From TMED78 sp036337035 (lineage in GTDB: Bacteria > Pseudomonadota > Gammaproteobacteria > Steroidobacterales > Rariloculaceae), in assembly GCA_036337035.1 (NCBI GenBank), contig JAYZFC010000005.1, forward strand, positions 62,001-126,000: 64,000 bases of DNA, in the 5' to 3' direction. The translations under genes were made by a program, and so were the position numbers. Numbering within the stretch: the stretch's first letter is position 1; every line of letters starts with the position of its first letter. This document shows positions 37,113-46,327 of the stretch, in pieces. The notes beneath the pieces were generated by a model, which did not search any database, had not been told where the DNA came from, and saw only the letters and a list, made by a program, of their open reading frames with translations.

Positions 37113-38111
37113 TTAGGTTATTTCAATCATTCTCTTTACAGAACCATATGCTTTAATAGCCATATCATCATCAATTTTTACCTCAAATTCAAGATTCTCA
37201 AGGCAATTTAAAATCTTTGGTAAAGTAATTTGCTTCATATGAGGACAAAGATTACAAGGCCTAACAAAATCAACATCAGGAAATTCAATGGCCACGTTAT
37301 CACTCATTGAACACTCGGTAATCATAACAATTTTCTTTGGACGATTCTCGTCAACATAGTTAATCATTCCAGAAGTTGACCCGACAAAATCTGCTTGCTC
37401 TAGAACATCTGGAGGACATTCAGGATGAGCAATAACCTCTATCCCAGGAATAGACTTTCTATATTCTAAGAGCTCTTTTCCTGTAAATCTTTCATGCACC
37501 TCACATGTACCATGCCATAAAACCATTTCTACATTAGTTTGTTTGGCAACATATTTACCTAAATAATTATCAGGCAAGAAAATAACCTTATCTGTTTTGA
37601 GTGACTCTACAACTTTTACTGCATTGCCAGATGTACAACAAATATCAGTTTCGGCCTTAACATCAGCACTAGTATTAACATATGAAACTACAGGAACACC
37701 GGGATATTTTTCCTTCAAAAGCCTTACATCTTCTCCGGTGATTGAGCTAGCTAAAGAACATCCTGCTTCAGCATCAGGAATAAGTACTTTTTTCTTCGGA
37801 TTAATTATCTTTGCTGTTTCTGCCATAAAATGAACACCGCATAAGATAATAACATCAGCATCAGTCTTGCTTGCTTCTATAGCTAAACCTAATGAATCCC
37901 CTGAGTAATCTGCCACACCGTGATAAATTTCAGGTGTCTGATAATTATGAGCAAGGATAATTGCATTATGTTCAACCTTTAATTTGTTTATTAATGCTAT
38001 ATACGGAGCATGAATAGGCCATTCTATTTCAGGAATTACATCCTTAACCTGATCATAAATATGATTTGTAGAAGCTTGAACTTCAGGAGTATATGATAAA
38101 TTTTCACGCAT
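37113..38111 (-). CDS. nadA: Quinolinate synthase NadA
   Basis: Fe-S enzyme condensing iminoaspartate with dihydroxyacetone phosphate to quinolinate. Three cluster cysteines can be placed by family pattern: C91 in CGVHFMAET, C203 in HGTCEVH, and C289 in NLCPHMK. HNYQTPEIYHGVADYSGDS is the N-terminal substrate block. Length 332 aa fits the shorter NadA class. First gene of the nadAB pair. Confidence 0.96.
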   Translation of the reverse strand: MRENLSYTPEVQASTNHIYDQVKDVIPEIEWPIHAPYIALINKLKVEHNAIILAHNYQTPEIYHGVADYSGDSLGLAIEASKTDADVIILCGVHFMAETAKIINPKKKVLIPDAEAGCSLASSITGEDVRLLKEKYPGVPVVSYVNTSADVKAETDICCTSGNAVKVVESLKTDKVIFLPDNYLGKYVAKQTNVEMVLWHGTCEVHERFTGKELLEYRKSIPGIEVIAHPECPPDVLEQADFVGSTSGMINYVDENRPKKIVMITECSMSDNVAIEFPDVDFVRPCNLCPHMKQITLPKILNCLENLEFEVKIDDDMAIKAYGSVKRMIEIT

Positions 38112-38151
38112 AGTTTTATTAAATTTTATATCTTAGATTATATCACTCACT

Positions 38152-39108
38152 TTATTTTTTCGAATAGTTTTTTAAGTAGTCAGCATAAGTTCGAGTTAGA
38201 CCATCATCTAATAAAACTTTAGGATTAATTCCAAATTCTTTCATTATATTAATATTCAATAACTTTCGAGGGGTTCCATCTGGTTTAGTTAAATCGAATT
38301 CTAAATCACCATCATAGCTTACTATATTTGAAATTTTCATAGCAAGCTCTTTAATACTAACCTCTTTTCCAGTTCCAATATTTATATGAGAATTAAATTT
38401 AGGTATTTTTTTCCAATAATCTTCTCTTTCTATATTAATTATATCAATACATGCATCAGCTAAATCATCTACATACAGAAACTCCCTTCTTGGAGTTCCA
38501 GACCCCCAAATCTTTACTTTTTTACTTCTATTAATTTTTGAATCATGAAATCTCTTGATTAAGCAAGGAATAACATGACTATTCTTATCATGGTATGTAT
38601 CACCAGGCCCATACAAATTTGTCGGCATTATACATCTGTAATCAGTATTGTATTGATTATTAAATGCTTCACACATCTTCAAACCTGCAATTTTTGAAAT
38701 TGCATAAAACTCATTAGTTTTTTCTAGTCTTCCAGATAATAATGAACTCTCCTCAATAGGTTGTGAAGAGAATTTTGGATAAATACAGCTGCTTCCTAAA
38801 AATAGTAGCTTTTCTACACCCTCAGAGAAGGCAGATTGAATTAAATTAGACTGAATCATAATATTTGTACACAAAAAATCAACTGGATACGAACTATTAG
38901 CTAATATTCCGCCAACTTTAGCAGCTGAAATAATTATTATGTCTGGCTTTTTTTTCTTAATAAAAAGATTAGTATCTCTCTGAATAGTTAAATCTAGCTC
39001 TTTATGTGTCGCAGTAATAATTTCATAATTACCTCTATCCAAAATCGATCTGCATATAGCAGAGCCAACCATGCCTTTATGCCCTGCTATAAAAACTTTC
39101 TTGGCCAC
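38152..39108 (-). CDS. fcl: GDP-L-fucose synthase
   Basis: Short-chain dehydrogenase-fold epimerase/reductase that makes GDP-L-fucose from GDP-4-keto-6-deoxymannose for surface polysaccharide. It has an N-terminal GHKGMVGSAI nucleotide loop, LFLGSSCIYPK with the catalytic Ser, and the catalytic pair Tyr/Lys in FYAISKIAG. The RREFLYVDDLADA block is typical of Fcl. The expected partner gmd and other polysaccharide genes are not nearby. Length 318 aa. Confidence 0.9.
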   Translation of the reverse strand: MAKKVFIAGHKGMVGSAICRSILDRGNYEIITATHKELDLTIQRDTNLFIKKKKPDIIIISAAKVGGILANSSYPVDFLCTNIMIQSNLIQSAFSEGVEKLLFLGSSCIYPKFSSQPIEESSLLSGRLEKTNEFYAISKIAGLKMCEAFNNQYNTDYRCIMPTNLYGPGDTYHDKNSHVIPCLIKRFHDSKINRSKKVKIWGSGTPRREFLYVDDLADACIDIINIEREDYWKKIPKFNSHINIGTGKEVSIKELAMKISNIVSYDGDLEFDLTKPDGTPRKLLNINIMKEFGINPKVLLDDGLTRTYADYLKNYSKK

Positions 39109-39242
39109 AATATCTCCATTATCTTGAATAAAATAGCAACGAACAGTTTATTTAAATAAAAAATTGAACTATTATTATTAAATATCATACATGCTAATTA
39201 TATAGAATCAATAACCTAGGGAACTGATATCAGGATATTTCC

Positions 39243-41027
39243 ATGAAAAAAACACTTACTTTTAAATTAATAATTTTATACCTTTTTGCTTCAGAAATGA
39301 GCCTTTCTCAACAACATCAAGAAAGAGGTGTTATAGGTGCTGATGATAGAGCAATAGAGGCTCTAATTGAAAGAGGAAAAACACTTTATAACTCTGATAT
39401 AGGCTGTTGGGTTTGTCACGCTGAAAGCGGAGAAGGCCTAGTAGGCCCTACCCTACTATTTGGTCCCTCTCCATCTGAAATATATTTTCAACTACAAAGT
39501 AACGCATTAATGGATGTGATAAGAACTGAGATGGATCCTTCTGATGAAGATCTGGTAGCAATGTCTATGTACATTAGAACACTTGCTAATCTTGAGATTG
39601 ATGATGGTATATCTATAGCTAATGGATGGAGACAAGAATTAACTGCTGTCAAAGGATCTGAAACTGATGAACAAGTTTTTCCTAGATCGGCAAGAGATGA
39701 GCAGATAGAGGAAATTGAGACTTTCGAATCATTTGCTAATAATTGGGAAAGAAGGTCTAAGGAGGGGAGTGTTTTAACTCAATATGATTCAAGAGTAGTT
39801 GCTACCTTCGATGCTGGAGAACAAAAATTCTTCCCAGAAAATGGACATACATATTTTTATGAAAATGTTGGTACAAATAGCTCACCTTCTATACTTTATG
39901 ATGGTTATGTAAGTCCAAAAAGTAACCAGCTGGTAGTTGGTGATGCAGAAACTCTTGAGGTTATTGGTAGCTATGAATTTCCAGAATCCCTTAGAGCTAC
40001 TGTTCATACTTCTGCAATGTCGCCAGATGGAAAATATGCTTACTTTACTGGACCAAGAGAACCTAGTGCTGATGGATCACCTGATCCAAGCGGCGCTCAA
40101 ACAATGGTAAAGGTTGATGCTTTAACTCTTCAGCCAGTTTCTCAAATTACTATTGGAGCACGTCTCCATCATGGGCAGGTGTTTAGAGGTAAAATGCTAT
40201 TTGATATGTTTCACCGAGATCCGGGAGGCCCTGCAGTAATTATTTATGATCATGAAACAGATGAGGTTGTTGGTGCAATAAGAGATATAGATATGGGCGG
40301 AATGGTTTATACAGTTTGGCCAGATGATGATCATAAATATATATATGCCTTAATGGAACCAACAGGTTATGCTCCAGGCAGATCTAGCGGAATGGTTGGG
40401 CTTGTATCTCTATATCAAGGTGAATTAGTAGCAATGAGAAACTTTTGGGTTGCAAAAATTGATGCAGATACCTGGGAAGTTGTTCTTGAATTTCCCGTTC
40501 CAGGATATCGGCCTAATTGGGCAGTAATAGACTCAAAAAATGAACATGTCTATGTTATATCTGGGAATTCACAAGCATGTAAACATGATGCAAATACGGG
40601 GGAAGTTGTCTGGTGTAATGGAACTGGTATTGGGCCATATGGGGCTAGCTTAAATGCTAATGAAACAGAGCTATGGGTTGCAGATAAAGGTGAGGGAGCT
40701 CATCATTTAGGTCGAACAATTACAGTTATGGATACTGATTCTGGTCATGCCACCGAAACTCTATATGGAACATATAAAGTAGATCATGTTCTACTTTCTC
40801 CAAATGGTAAAGAAATGTGGTCCACAAGTAATGGTGAAGGAAAGCTAACTGTTTATGATGTAGACACTAAGGAAACTTTAAAAATTATAGATATGCCACA
40901 GAATGGTGATGCGCACGGAATGATATGGGTACATTATGACGAAACTGGAAAATCTATGGTGGTTAGAGATCAAGGAAACTTCCATGGTGGTATAAACCCA
41001 CAAAAAGGTGTTCCTTTAGATTACTAG
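39243..41027 (+). CDS. Cytochrome c-beta-propeller fusion protein (NirS/NirN-like architecture)
   Basis: Secreted protein, 594 aa. After a signal peptide comes a class I cytochrome c domain with CWVCH (C55, C58, H59) and a likely Met97 ligand. The remaining 450 residues form a YVTN-type beta-propeller with repeated SPDGKYAYFTG-like blades. Cytochrome plus propeller in this order and size matches cd1 nitrite reductase and NirN, but no heme d1 genes are seen. The propeller has many histidines (H255, H309-310, H324, H448, H487-488, H515, H558, H564, H581), so a metal centre is possible. First gene of a five-gene run with an SCO copper protein. Confidence 0.75.
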   Translation: MKKTLTFKLIILYLFASEMSLSQQHQERGVIGADDRAIEALIERGKTLYNSDIGCWVCHAESGEGLVGPTLLFGPSPSEIYFQLQSNALMDVIRTEMDPSDEDLVAMSMYIRTLANLEIDDGISIANGWRQELTAVKGSETDEQVFPRSARDEQIEEIETFESFANNWERRSKEGSVLTQYDSRVVATFDAGEQKFFPENGHTYFYENVGTNSSPSILYDGYVSPKSNQLVVGDAETLEVIGSYEFPESLRATVHTSAMSPDGKYAYFTGPREPSADGSPDPSGAQTMVKVDALTLQPVSQITIGARLHHGQVFRGKMLFDMFHRDPGGPAVIIYDHETDEVVGAIRDIDMGGMVYTVWPDDDHKYIYALMEPTGYAPGRSSGMVGLVSLYQGELVAMRNFWVAKIDADTWEVVLEFPVPGYRPNWAVIDSKNEHVYVISGNSQACKHDANTGEVVWCNGTGIGPYGASLNANETELWVADKGEGAHHLGRTITVMDTDSGHATETLYGTYKVDHVLLSPNGKEMWSTSNGEGKLTVYDVDTKETLKIIDMPQNGDAHGMIWVHYDETGKSMVVRDQGNFHGGINPQKGVPLDY

Positions 41028-41030
41028 AGT

Positions 41031-41606
41031 ATGAAAAAAAATCTATTTTTTACTGTATTTCTTCTATTTGTAAATTGTATTTGCTCTGCTCAGCATAATG
41101 AAATGCATAGCCATAATAATGAAGTCTCGATAATTGATGATGGCCTATTTGGAAATATCATTATTGATTTTGAATTAATAGATCATAATGGTGCAAAAGT
41201 AAGTATAGAAGACTTTTCTGGTCAATTTCTTTTTATTGGATTCGGATTTACAAACTGCCCTAATGTGTGCCCAATGATGGCATTTAATATTGGTAATGCT
41301 GTTAGCTCTTTGGGAGAAGGTTCAAAAGGAATCTTTATAAGTGTTGATAGTGAAAGAGATACACCTGAAATAACTCATAACTATGCTTCTAATTTTGGTG
41401 AAAACATGATTGGTCTTAGTGGAAGTTTTGAAGAAATAAATCTAGTAGCAAATAATTTCAATGTTAGTTATGCAATAACAAAAACGCAAAATAATTATAC
41501 CGTTCAACATACTTCAAATATTTATATTGTCGATCAATCTGGAGATTTAGTAGATATCCTTCCATTTTCATCTAGCTCTAGTGAGCTAATTGAGTCAATT
41601 TTATAA
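41031..41606 (+). CDS. SCO1/SenC-family copper protein
   Basis: Thioredoxin-fold periplasmic copper chaperone or thiol reductase, 191 aa. The CxxxC copper motif is C76-P-N-V-C80, with the third ligand H160 in QHTSN. A signal peptide ends near ICSAQ, followed by a histidine-rich stretch (HNEMHSHNN). Family members load copper into cytochrome oxidase or other cuproenzymes. Here it follows the cytochrome-propeller gene by three bases, so that protein may be its client. Confidence 0.88.
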   Translation: MKKNLFFTVFLLFVNCICSAQHNEMHSHNNEVSIIDDGLFGNIIIDFELIDHNGAKVSIEDFSGQFLFIGFGFTNCPNVCPMMAFNIGNAVSSLGEGSKGIFISVDSERDTPEITHNYASNFGENMIGLSGSFEEINLVANNFNVSYAITKTQNNYTVQHTSNIYIVDQSGDLVDILPFSSSSSELIESIL

Positions 41607-41610
41607 TTAA

Positions 41611-42969
41611 ATGAATATTGTAAATAAAAACAATCCTTTTAAAGTAGGTTTCCTTATCTTAATTAGTCTAATAATTGCAAGCTCTTGGTTAGCTATGCCT
41701 TACTTTTTTCAGGGTCCTCAATTAATGCAGAATGTTGGAGATAGTTCTAGAAACATAAGAGCTGGAAATATTGCTCTATATCTTACAAGACAGTTAATTA
41801 ATACAGCTGATATTGAAATTACAGCTACTCTTGCGAGTAGCGAATACTTTCAGTTTGTAGATAGAGCTAATCTTATTTCAGAACTTAGGCCAGATAAAAA
41901 TATTATTTTTTTTCTAAATGAAACTATACATAGAGGTGAGCTGCCTACTCAGATACCAAAAGCTGTTCTCCATGTTGGTGAAAAACAATACCTGCCAATA
42001 TCAGCAATTGGTCCAAATAATGTCGAACACCACAGAATGAGTATCTTTAGCTTCCCTAAAATAAAAGATAATGGAGAAGCTATAGACCTTTCTACCGAAG
42101 ATAGGATTAGGCTCTACATATCTAATCCCTACCTTGGGAGTGAGAAAGATATGACATTTGTAGCAAGCTGGGATCTTCCCTATACAATCCCTCCAGAAAT
42201 TAAATCAAATTCTTACATTACACCTATTGCTATGCTTGCATTAGGAGCAGGTCTATTATCTTCAGTTTTGACGCCTTGCTTGCTTCAATTAGTCATAGTT
42301 TTTAGTGGAGTTATAGCAGGATTTTCAACAATCCCTAGTAAACAAAGTAAAATAAACTTTACTGCGCCAATAATTAGGAGAAAGGTTTTAAATATAGCAA
42401 TATTTTTCGTTATCGGGTTTATTTTGCTTTATGCAATTGCTGGAGCAGTGATCGGAGCAATTGGAAATCAAGCACAACTCTTATTTGCTGAATATAGTAG
42501 ACTTGTCTCTATAATATCAGGAATATTAGTTATTATTCTGGGCTTATGGGTAGGTATTAGAAGTAAGCAAAATCTAGAGTGCTCCATTGAGAATTCTAGA
42601 AGAATCGATCAACTATCAAAAAAAGATTCTTTAGCGGCAATTGTTACATCAATGGGTTATGCGCTTGGTTGTACGGCTTGTTTTGGTGGTGCAATAGTTG
42701 CAACTTTAATTGTATATGTTGGTGCAATAGGCAGTGCTCTAATAGGAGCTGGAATAATGTTAACATTTGCTACCGGAGTGGCTATACCTTTCTTACTTTC
42801 AGCTATTTATATCTCTAAATCCGAAAGTATAATCTTATTTCTTGGTAATAATTCTAAAGCCTTGAGCATTTTAAGTATGTTCATAATTATAACTTTTGGA
42901 TTAATACTAATTACAGATAATTTTCATACTGTTAGCGACCTAATCTATCCCTATTTAGGACTAACATAA
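41611..42969 (+). CDS. CcdA/DsbD-like membrane protein with N-terminal periplasmic domain
   Basis: 452 aa. One N-terminal membrane segment (about 12-30) is followed by a periplasmic region of about 160 residues that I do not recognise, then about six membrane segments. The membrane part resembles CcdA/DsbD electron-transfer proteins: C223 in SSVLTPCLLQ and the CxxC C354/C357 in ALGCTACFGG. It probably passes reducing power to the periplasm for cytochrome c assembly or for the SCO protein. Four bases after the SCO gene, one base before the next. Confidence 0.8.
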   Translation: MNIVNKNNPFKVGFLILISLIIASSWLAMPYFFQGPQLMQNVGDSSRNIRAGNIALYLTRQLINTADIEITATLASSEYFQFVDRANLISELRPDKNIIFFLNETIHRGELPTQIPKAVLHVGEKQYLPISAIGPNNVEHHRMSIFSFPKIKDNGEAIDLSTEDRIRLYISNPYLGSEKDMTFVASWDLPYTIPPEIKSNSYITPIAMLALGAGLLSSVLTPCLLQLVIVFSGVIAGFSTIPSKQSKINFTAPIIRRKVLNIAIFFVIGFILLYAIAGAVIGAIGNQAQLLFAEYSRLVSIISGILVIILGLWVGIRSKQNLECSIENSRRIDQLSKKDSLAAIVTSMGYALGCTACFGGAIVATLIVYVGAIGSALIGAGIMLTFATGVAIPFLLSAIYISKSESIILFLGNNSKALSILSMFIIITFGLILITDNFHTVSDLIYPYLGLT

Positions 42970-42970
42970 A

Positions 42971-44083
42971 ATGCGAATCCTCCTATTATTATTTTTTTTA
43001 GCACAATCTGCCTCTGCTTTAAGTGATATTGATATTTCTAATCCTAGAGCTCTTATGTTTGCAGCAGATAATAAAGAAAATATTATTGATGTAATCAGTA
43101 TAAAAGAAGAAAAAGTAATCTATCAAATAGAAACGGAGGATCATGTTAACAATTTATTATCTACTCCTTATGCACCAATATTAATCTATACTAATATAGA
43201 AAAGAGCCTTTTATATGTTTATGATCTAAAGACAAAAAAAATGGTTAAGGAAATAGTTCTACCTATATCTCCTAGACATATGGTTCTAGATACAACAGGT
43301 ACAAAAATTGCTATTTCAGATAGCCATAAAGGAGGTTTTATTTTATTTTCTCCCTATGCTGCCGATATAATTTTTTATATTGATGATTTTCCTAAAACAA
43401 AAGATGTTCTATTTGACCCTAACGAAAATGAAATTTTTTATACAAATAATGATACTGGGTCAATTGGTATACTTAATGTTAACACTAGAAGAACATACGA
43501 AATATCAATTCTAAATAATGAAAATACAATTAATCTATCTTCGCCTTCTCGTAGCCTTGATGGAAGAAATATATATTTTTCTAATTTTGTATCAGGAGAG
43601 GTCTTTGCCTTAAATACTTTTTCAAAAATAGTTTTTCAAACATTTAATATAGGATCAAAACCTATTAGACCTTACACTACTCCTGAAGGAATTTTTTTAT
43701 ATATGATAGATCAAGAATCAGGAAGATTTATCTCTATTGATCAGCAATACTTTGAAGAATATGAAAATACAATTATCGGAGAAGATATTAATCTTATTAC
43801 AGTTGGTAGATTTGATAGAATGAATCTTTTAGCTAGCTCAGATAATAAAAATTATTATATATATGATAATGTTAGGAAATCTATTATTGATTCAGGTGAA
43901 TTTAAATATACACCATTAACTTCACTAGGGTCGCATGATGGAAAAACCGCCTACATACCTTTCAAAGATAGTCCATATATTGGTGTTATCAATCTAGAAA
44001 ATAAAAAAGTAAGCTATATAGAGGCAACAAATATGGGAATAGGTGCTTTTAATATTGGTCTCTCTAATAATGTTTGCCACTAA
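42971..44083 (+). CDS. Exported YVTN-type beta-propeller protein
   Basis: 370 aa with a cleavable signal peptide (ending SASAL) and a series of beta-propeller-like blades, seen as DVISIKEEKVIYQIE, VYDLKTKKMVKEIV and PRHMVLDTTGTKIAISD. It has no heme or metal motif and no cytochrome domain. It is a separate propeller encoded beside a propeller-cytochrome fusion and may be an accessory or partner, in the way NirF is to NirS. That comparison is inference. Function unknown. It overlaps nothing if the next gene starts at 44110. Confidence 0.65.
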   Translation: MRILLLLFFLAQSASALSDIDISNPRALMFAADNKENIIDVISIKEEKVIYQIETEDHVNNLLSTPYAPILIYTNIEKSLLYVYDLKTKKMVKEIVLPISPRHMVLDTTGTKIAISDSHKGGFILFSPYAADIIFYIDDFPKTKDVLFDPNENEIFYTNNDTGSIGILNVNTRRTYEISILNNENTINLSSPSRSLDGRNIYFSNFVSGEVFALNTFSKIVFQTFNIGSKPIRPYTTPEGIFLYMIDQESGRFISIDQQYFEEYENTIIGEDINLITVGRFDRMNLLASSDNKNYYIYDNVRKSIIDSGEFKYTPLTSLGSHDGKTAYIPFKDSPYIGVINLENKKVSYIEATNMGIGAFNIGLSNNVCH

Positions 44084-44109
44084 ATAACTTATTGACTGGG
44101 GTTATAATA

Positions 44110-45066
44110 ATGAAACGAATTAAAAATCTTTTATATTCAGTTCTAATTTTTTTTATATTTAATAATTATGTTATTGCTGATGATTCATTAGTAATATTGA
44201 CCACTTTTGCACAAACTGGGTCTTCAAGTAAGACTATATTAATAATGAAGGACCGTCTTGAAAAAGAATTAAAACAAAACATCACTATAGAATTTGGGAG
44301 CGGCTCTTCATCAGCACTCCGAATAGTTAAGGAAGAAGGTAATGAAAATTTCCTTTATATTTCAACAATTGGAGTAATCTCTCTTCTTCCAAGTATATCT
44401 AATAGTTTTAAATTTAATTCTTCGCTAAACACTAAGCCTATATCAAAAACAACTTCAACTCCAAATGTCCTAATTATTAGATCTGATCTTGGCATAAATA
44501 ATCTCCAACAATTAATTGACTACTCTAATAATCAGGATAAGAAATTAAGATATTCATATATAGCTCCTACAAGCATACATCGACTTGAATTTGAGGGACT
44601 AATTAAAGATTTTAAATTGAATCTTGAACTTGATGAGTCCTTAAGAGGTTCTGCTAATGTAATGAAAGCAATTAGAGATAGAAATTTAGATTTAGCAATA
44701 ACTACTTCTCCTTATGTTGCTCCGTTAGTTAAAGAAGGTGATGCTATACCCCTACTTGTAGCTCATCCTGAAAGAATTGAGCTATTTCCAAATACCCCAA
44801 CGATGCTTGAGTATGGCTTATCAAGCTTCCCTCATGGTTCATGGGCAGGTATCTTTGCTCCTACTGGAATTTCTGATGAACGAATTAAAGAATTTTTCTC
44901 AGCGCTTACATCAACACTAAAAGATTCATATGTAAAAAAAGAAATAGAAAAACTAGGCATGGAAATATCTCCAAGTAGTAGCCCAAATAATTTTTCTATA
45001 TATATTCAGGATGAAAGTAATAGGCTAAAATTAGCGGCAGAAAAATATAATTTTTTTATTAACTAA
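44110..45066 (+). CDS. Tripartite tricarboxylate transporter binding protein (TctC/Bug family)
   Basis: Periplasmic binding protein of the Bug/TctC family, 318 aa. The family pattern is a long Rossmann-like lobe with SGSSSALRIVKEE, the NTPTMLEYGL and SFPHGSWAGIFAPTGI blocks, and ASALTSTLKD-like C-terminal helices. ATG at 44110 begins a proper signal peptide (MKRIKNLLYSV...). The longer frame from 44074 overlaps the previous gene and has no signal pattern, so I reject it. No TctA/TctB membrane genes adjoin. Divergent function, for example sensing, is possible. Confidence 0.8.
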   Translation: MKRIKNLLYSVLIFFIFNNYVIADDSLVILTTFAQTGSSSKTILIMKDRLEKELKQNITIEFGSGSSSALRIVKEEGNENFLYISTIGVISLLPSISNSFKFNSSLNTKPISKTTSTPNVLIIRSDLGINNLQQLIDYSNNQDKKLRYSYIAPTSIHRLEFEGLIKDFKLNLELDESLRGSANVMKAIRDRNLDLAITTSPYVAPLVKEGDAIPLLVAHPERIELFPNTPTMLEYGLSSFPHGSWAGIFAPTGISDERIKEFFSALTSTLKDSYVKKEIEKLGMEISPSSSPNNFSIYIQDESNRLKLAAEKYNFFIN

Positions 45067-45120
45067 AATTTTTATTAATAATCACTAATTAATCGCCATA
45101 ATAGTAATTTGAATTGAATA

Positions 45121-46188
45121 TTATCTTGAGATATAAACTTCAGAATAGTCATTTCTAGAGTTAGTTATCTGAAATGACTTTCCATCACTACTAATTATAG
45201 CTTTGACCCAGTTTCCACTTTCTCCTAATTCTGAATGATTAGCAATTTTTTCACTTTCTGTATTGTGCTGATCATCATTATTAATTGATCTATGTAGCTG
45301 CCAAATGCCTTCTATTCCTGGGCTAGAAGAAATTACTTCATAACCTTCAGGGCTGCCTCCCTTAGTCGCACCACCATTTGAGACAGATGCAATAGGCTCT
45401 ATAGCATGAATCAATTGAGGGGCTACATCAATACCGTGGTGAGGTAACTGCAATAAATCTATTTTTCCAACTAAATTTAATGGGCAAGCAAGATTATGTA
45501 ATCCATTCCAAACTATATCTGTGGTATCAAGAAATTGAAAATCTCCAACTGAAAAAACATAACCTATACTTCTTGCATTCTCACCATGAGTAGATTCTCT
45601 ACCGATCCAAGGATCTAAGCCAGTTATAGCATTATCACATAACTGATTGTACTCAGTAGGCATCAATGGATTTGTTAAAACTGATTTATCACTAGCTACA
45701 ATAGTTAGGCTAGATCCATCATCTAGTGGCAACATATCTCCTGGCCTAACTGGGGTTCTTTTTCCGGTAGCTTGGCCACAAAAACGAACAGTAGCAATGC
45801 TATGCTCAACTGCAGCTAGATAATTATTCCAATTGTCCCTTCCTTGATCAGTATCCTTATATATACTATCTCCATGATCAATATATTCACAAATAGGGAA
45901 TGCCTTTGATAATGGTAAAACACCGCCACTATGATCGTCGTGAAAGTGTGAGGTAATTAAATAGTCTATTTGACTAACACCTGCAATCTTCATGACCTCA
46001 AGAATGCGATCAAGATAGGGCTCCCGATCCCAAGAAGCATCAGCTAAAATAGATTTTCCTCCTGGTGTCACAATTAAAGTAGCAGAAGATCCATCTGAAT
46101 CTATCCAATAGATACTAGAATTTTCATTCTGAGAAAAAATCACAGTGGGAAAGGCTATAAAGAAAGATATTAAAATAAATTTTTGCAT
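45121..46188 (-). CDS. Secreted metallo-beta-lactamase-fold protein (ComEC-C-terminal-like)
   Basis: 355 aa with a signal peptide (ending IFSQ) and a metallo-beta-lactamase domain with the zinc motif HFHDDH (H81, H83, D85, H86). Further ligands are likely near H237-like positions in LPHHGID. The arrangement resembles the soluble nuclease-like domain of ComEC and related secreted hydrolases. Substrate unknown. Two cysteine-containing regions (FPICEYI, RFCGQA) may form disulfides. Lies alone between the transporter gene and the tRNA. Confidence 0.8.
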   Translation of the reverse strand: MQKFILISFFIAFPTVIFSQNENSSIYWIDSDGSSATLIVTPGGKSILADASWDREPYLDRILEVMKIAGVSQIDYLITSHFHDDHSGGVLPLSKAFPICEYIDHGDSIYKDTDQGRDNWNNYLAAVEHSIATVRFCGQATGKRTPVRPGDMLPLDDGSSLTIVASDKSVLTNPLMPTEYNQLCDNAITGLDPWIGRESTHGENARSIGYVFSVGDFQFLDTTDIVWNGLHNLACPLNLVGKIDLLQLPHHGIDVAPQLIHAIEPIASVSNGGATKGGSPEGYEVISSSPGIEGIWQLHRSINNDDQHNTESEKIANHSELGESGNWVKAIISSDGKSFQITNSRNDYSEVYISR

Positions 46189-46210
46189 AGAAATCTCCTA
46201 ATTTAATTAT

Positions 46211-46287
46211 TGGCGCGCCCGGAGAGATTCGAACTCCCGACCGCCTGGTTCGTAGCCAGGTACTCTATCCAGCTGAGCTACGGGCGC
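46211..46287 (-). tRNA. tRNA-Arg (anticodon ACG)
   Basis: Full cloverleaf on the minus strand, 77 bases including the encoded CCA at 46213-46211. Acceptor GCGCCCG pairs with CGGGCGC. The D-arm is GCTCAGCTGGATAGAG, the anticodon stem CCTGG/CCAGG carries loop CTACGAA with anticodon ACG, and the T-arm holds GTTCGAATC. It reads CGU and, after inosine modification, CGC/CGA. Sits between the dat gene and the secreted hydrolase. Confidence 0.98.
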
Positions 46288-46327
46288 AAAAAACTGATAA
46301 ATCATCATTATTAATTTATATTCTTAT

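Noticed and set aside
39224..39233. Perfect 10-base palindrome CTGATATCAG upstream of the cytochrome-propeller gene
   Set aside because: A single short palindrome is expected by chance in AT-rich DNA, and it lacks a second copy or known operator match.
44074..44109. Earlier ATG for the TctC-type protein
   Set aside because: It overlaps the propeller gene and adds 12 residues before a normal signal peptide that starts at 44110.
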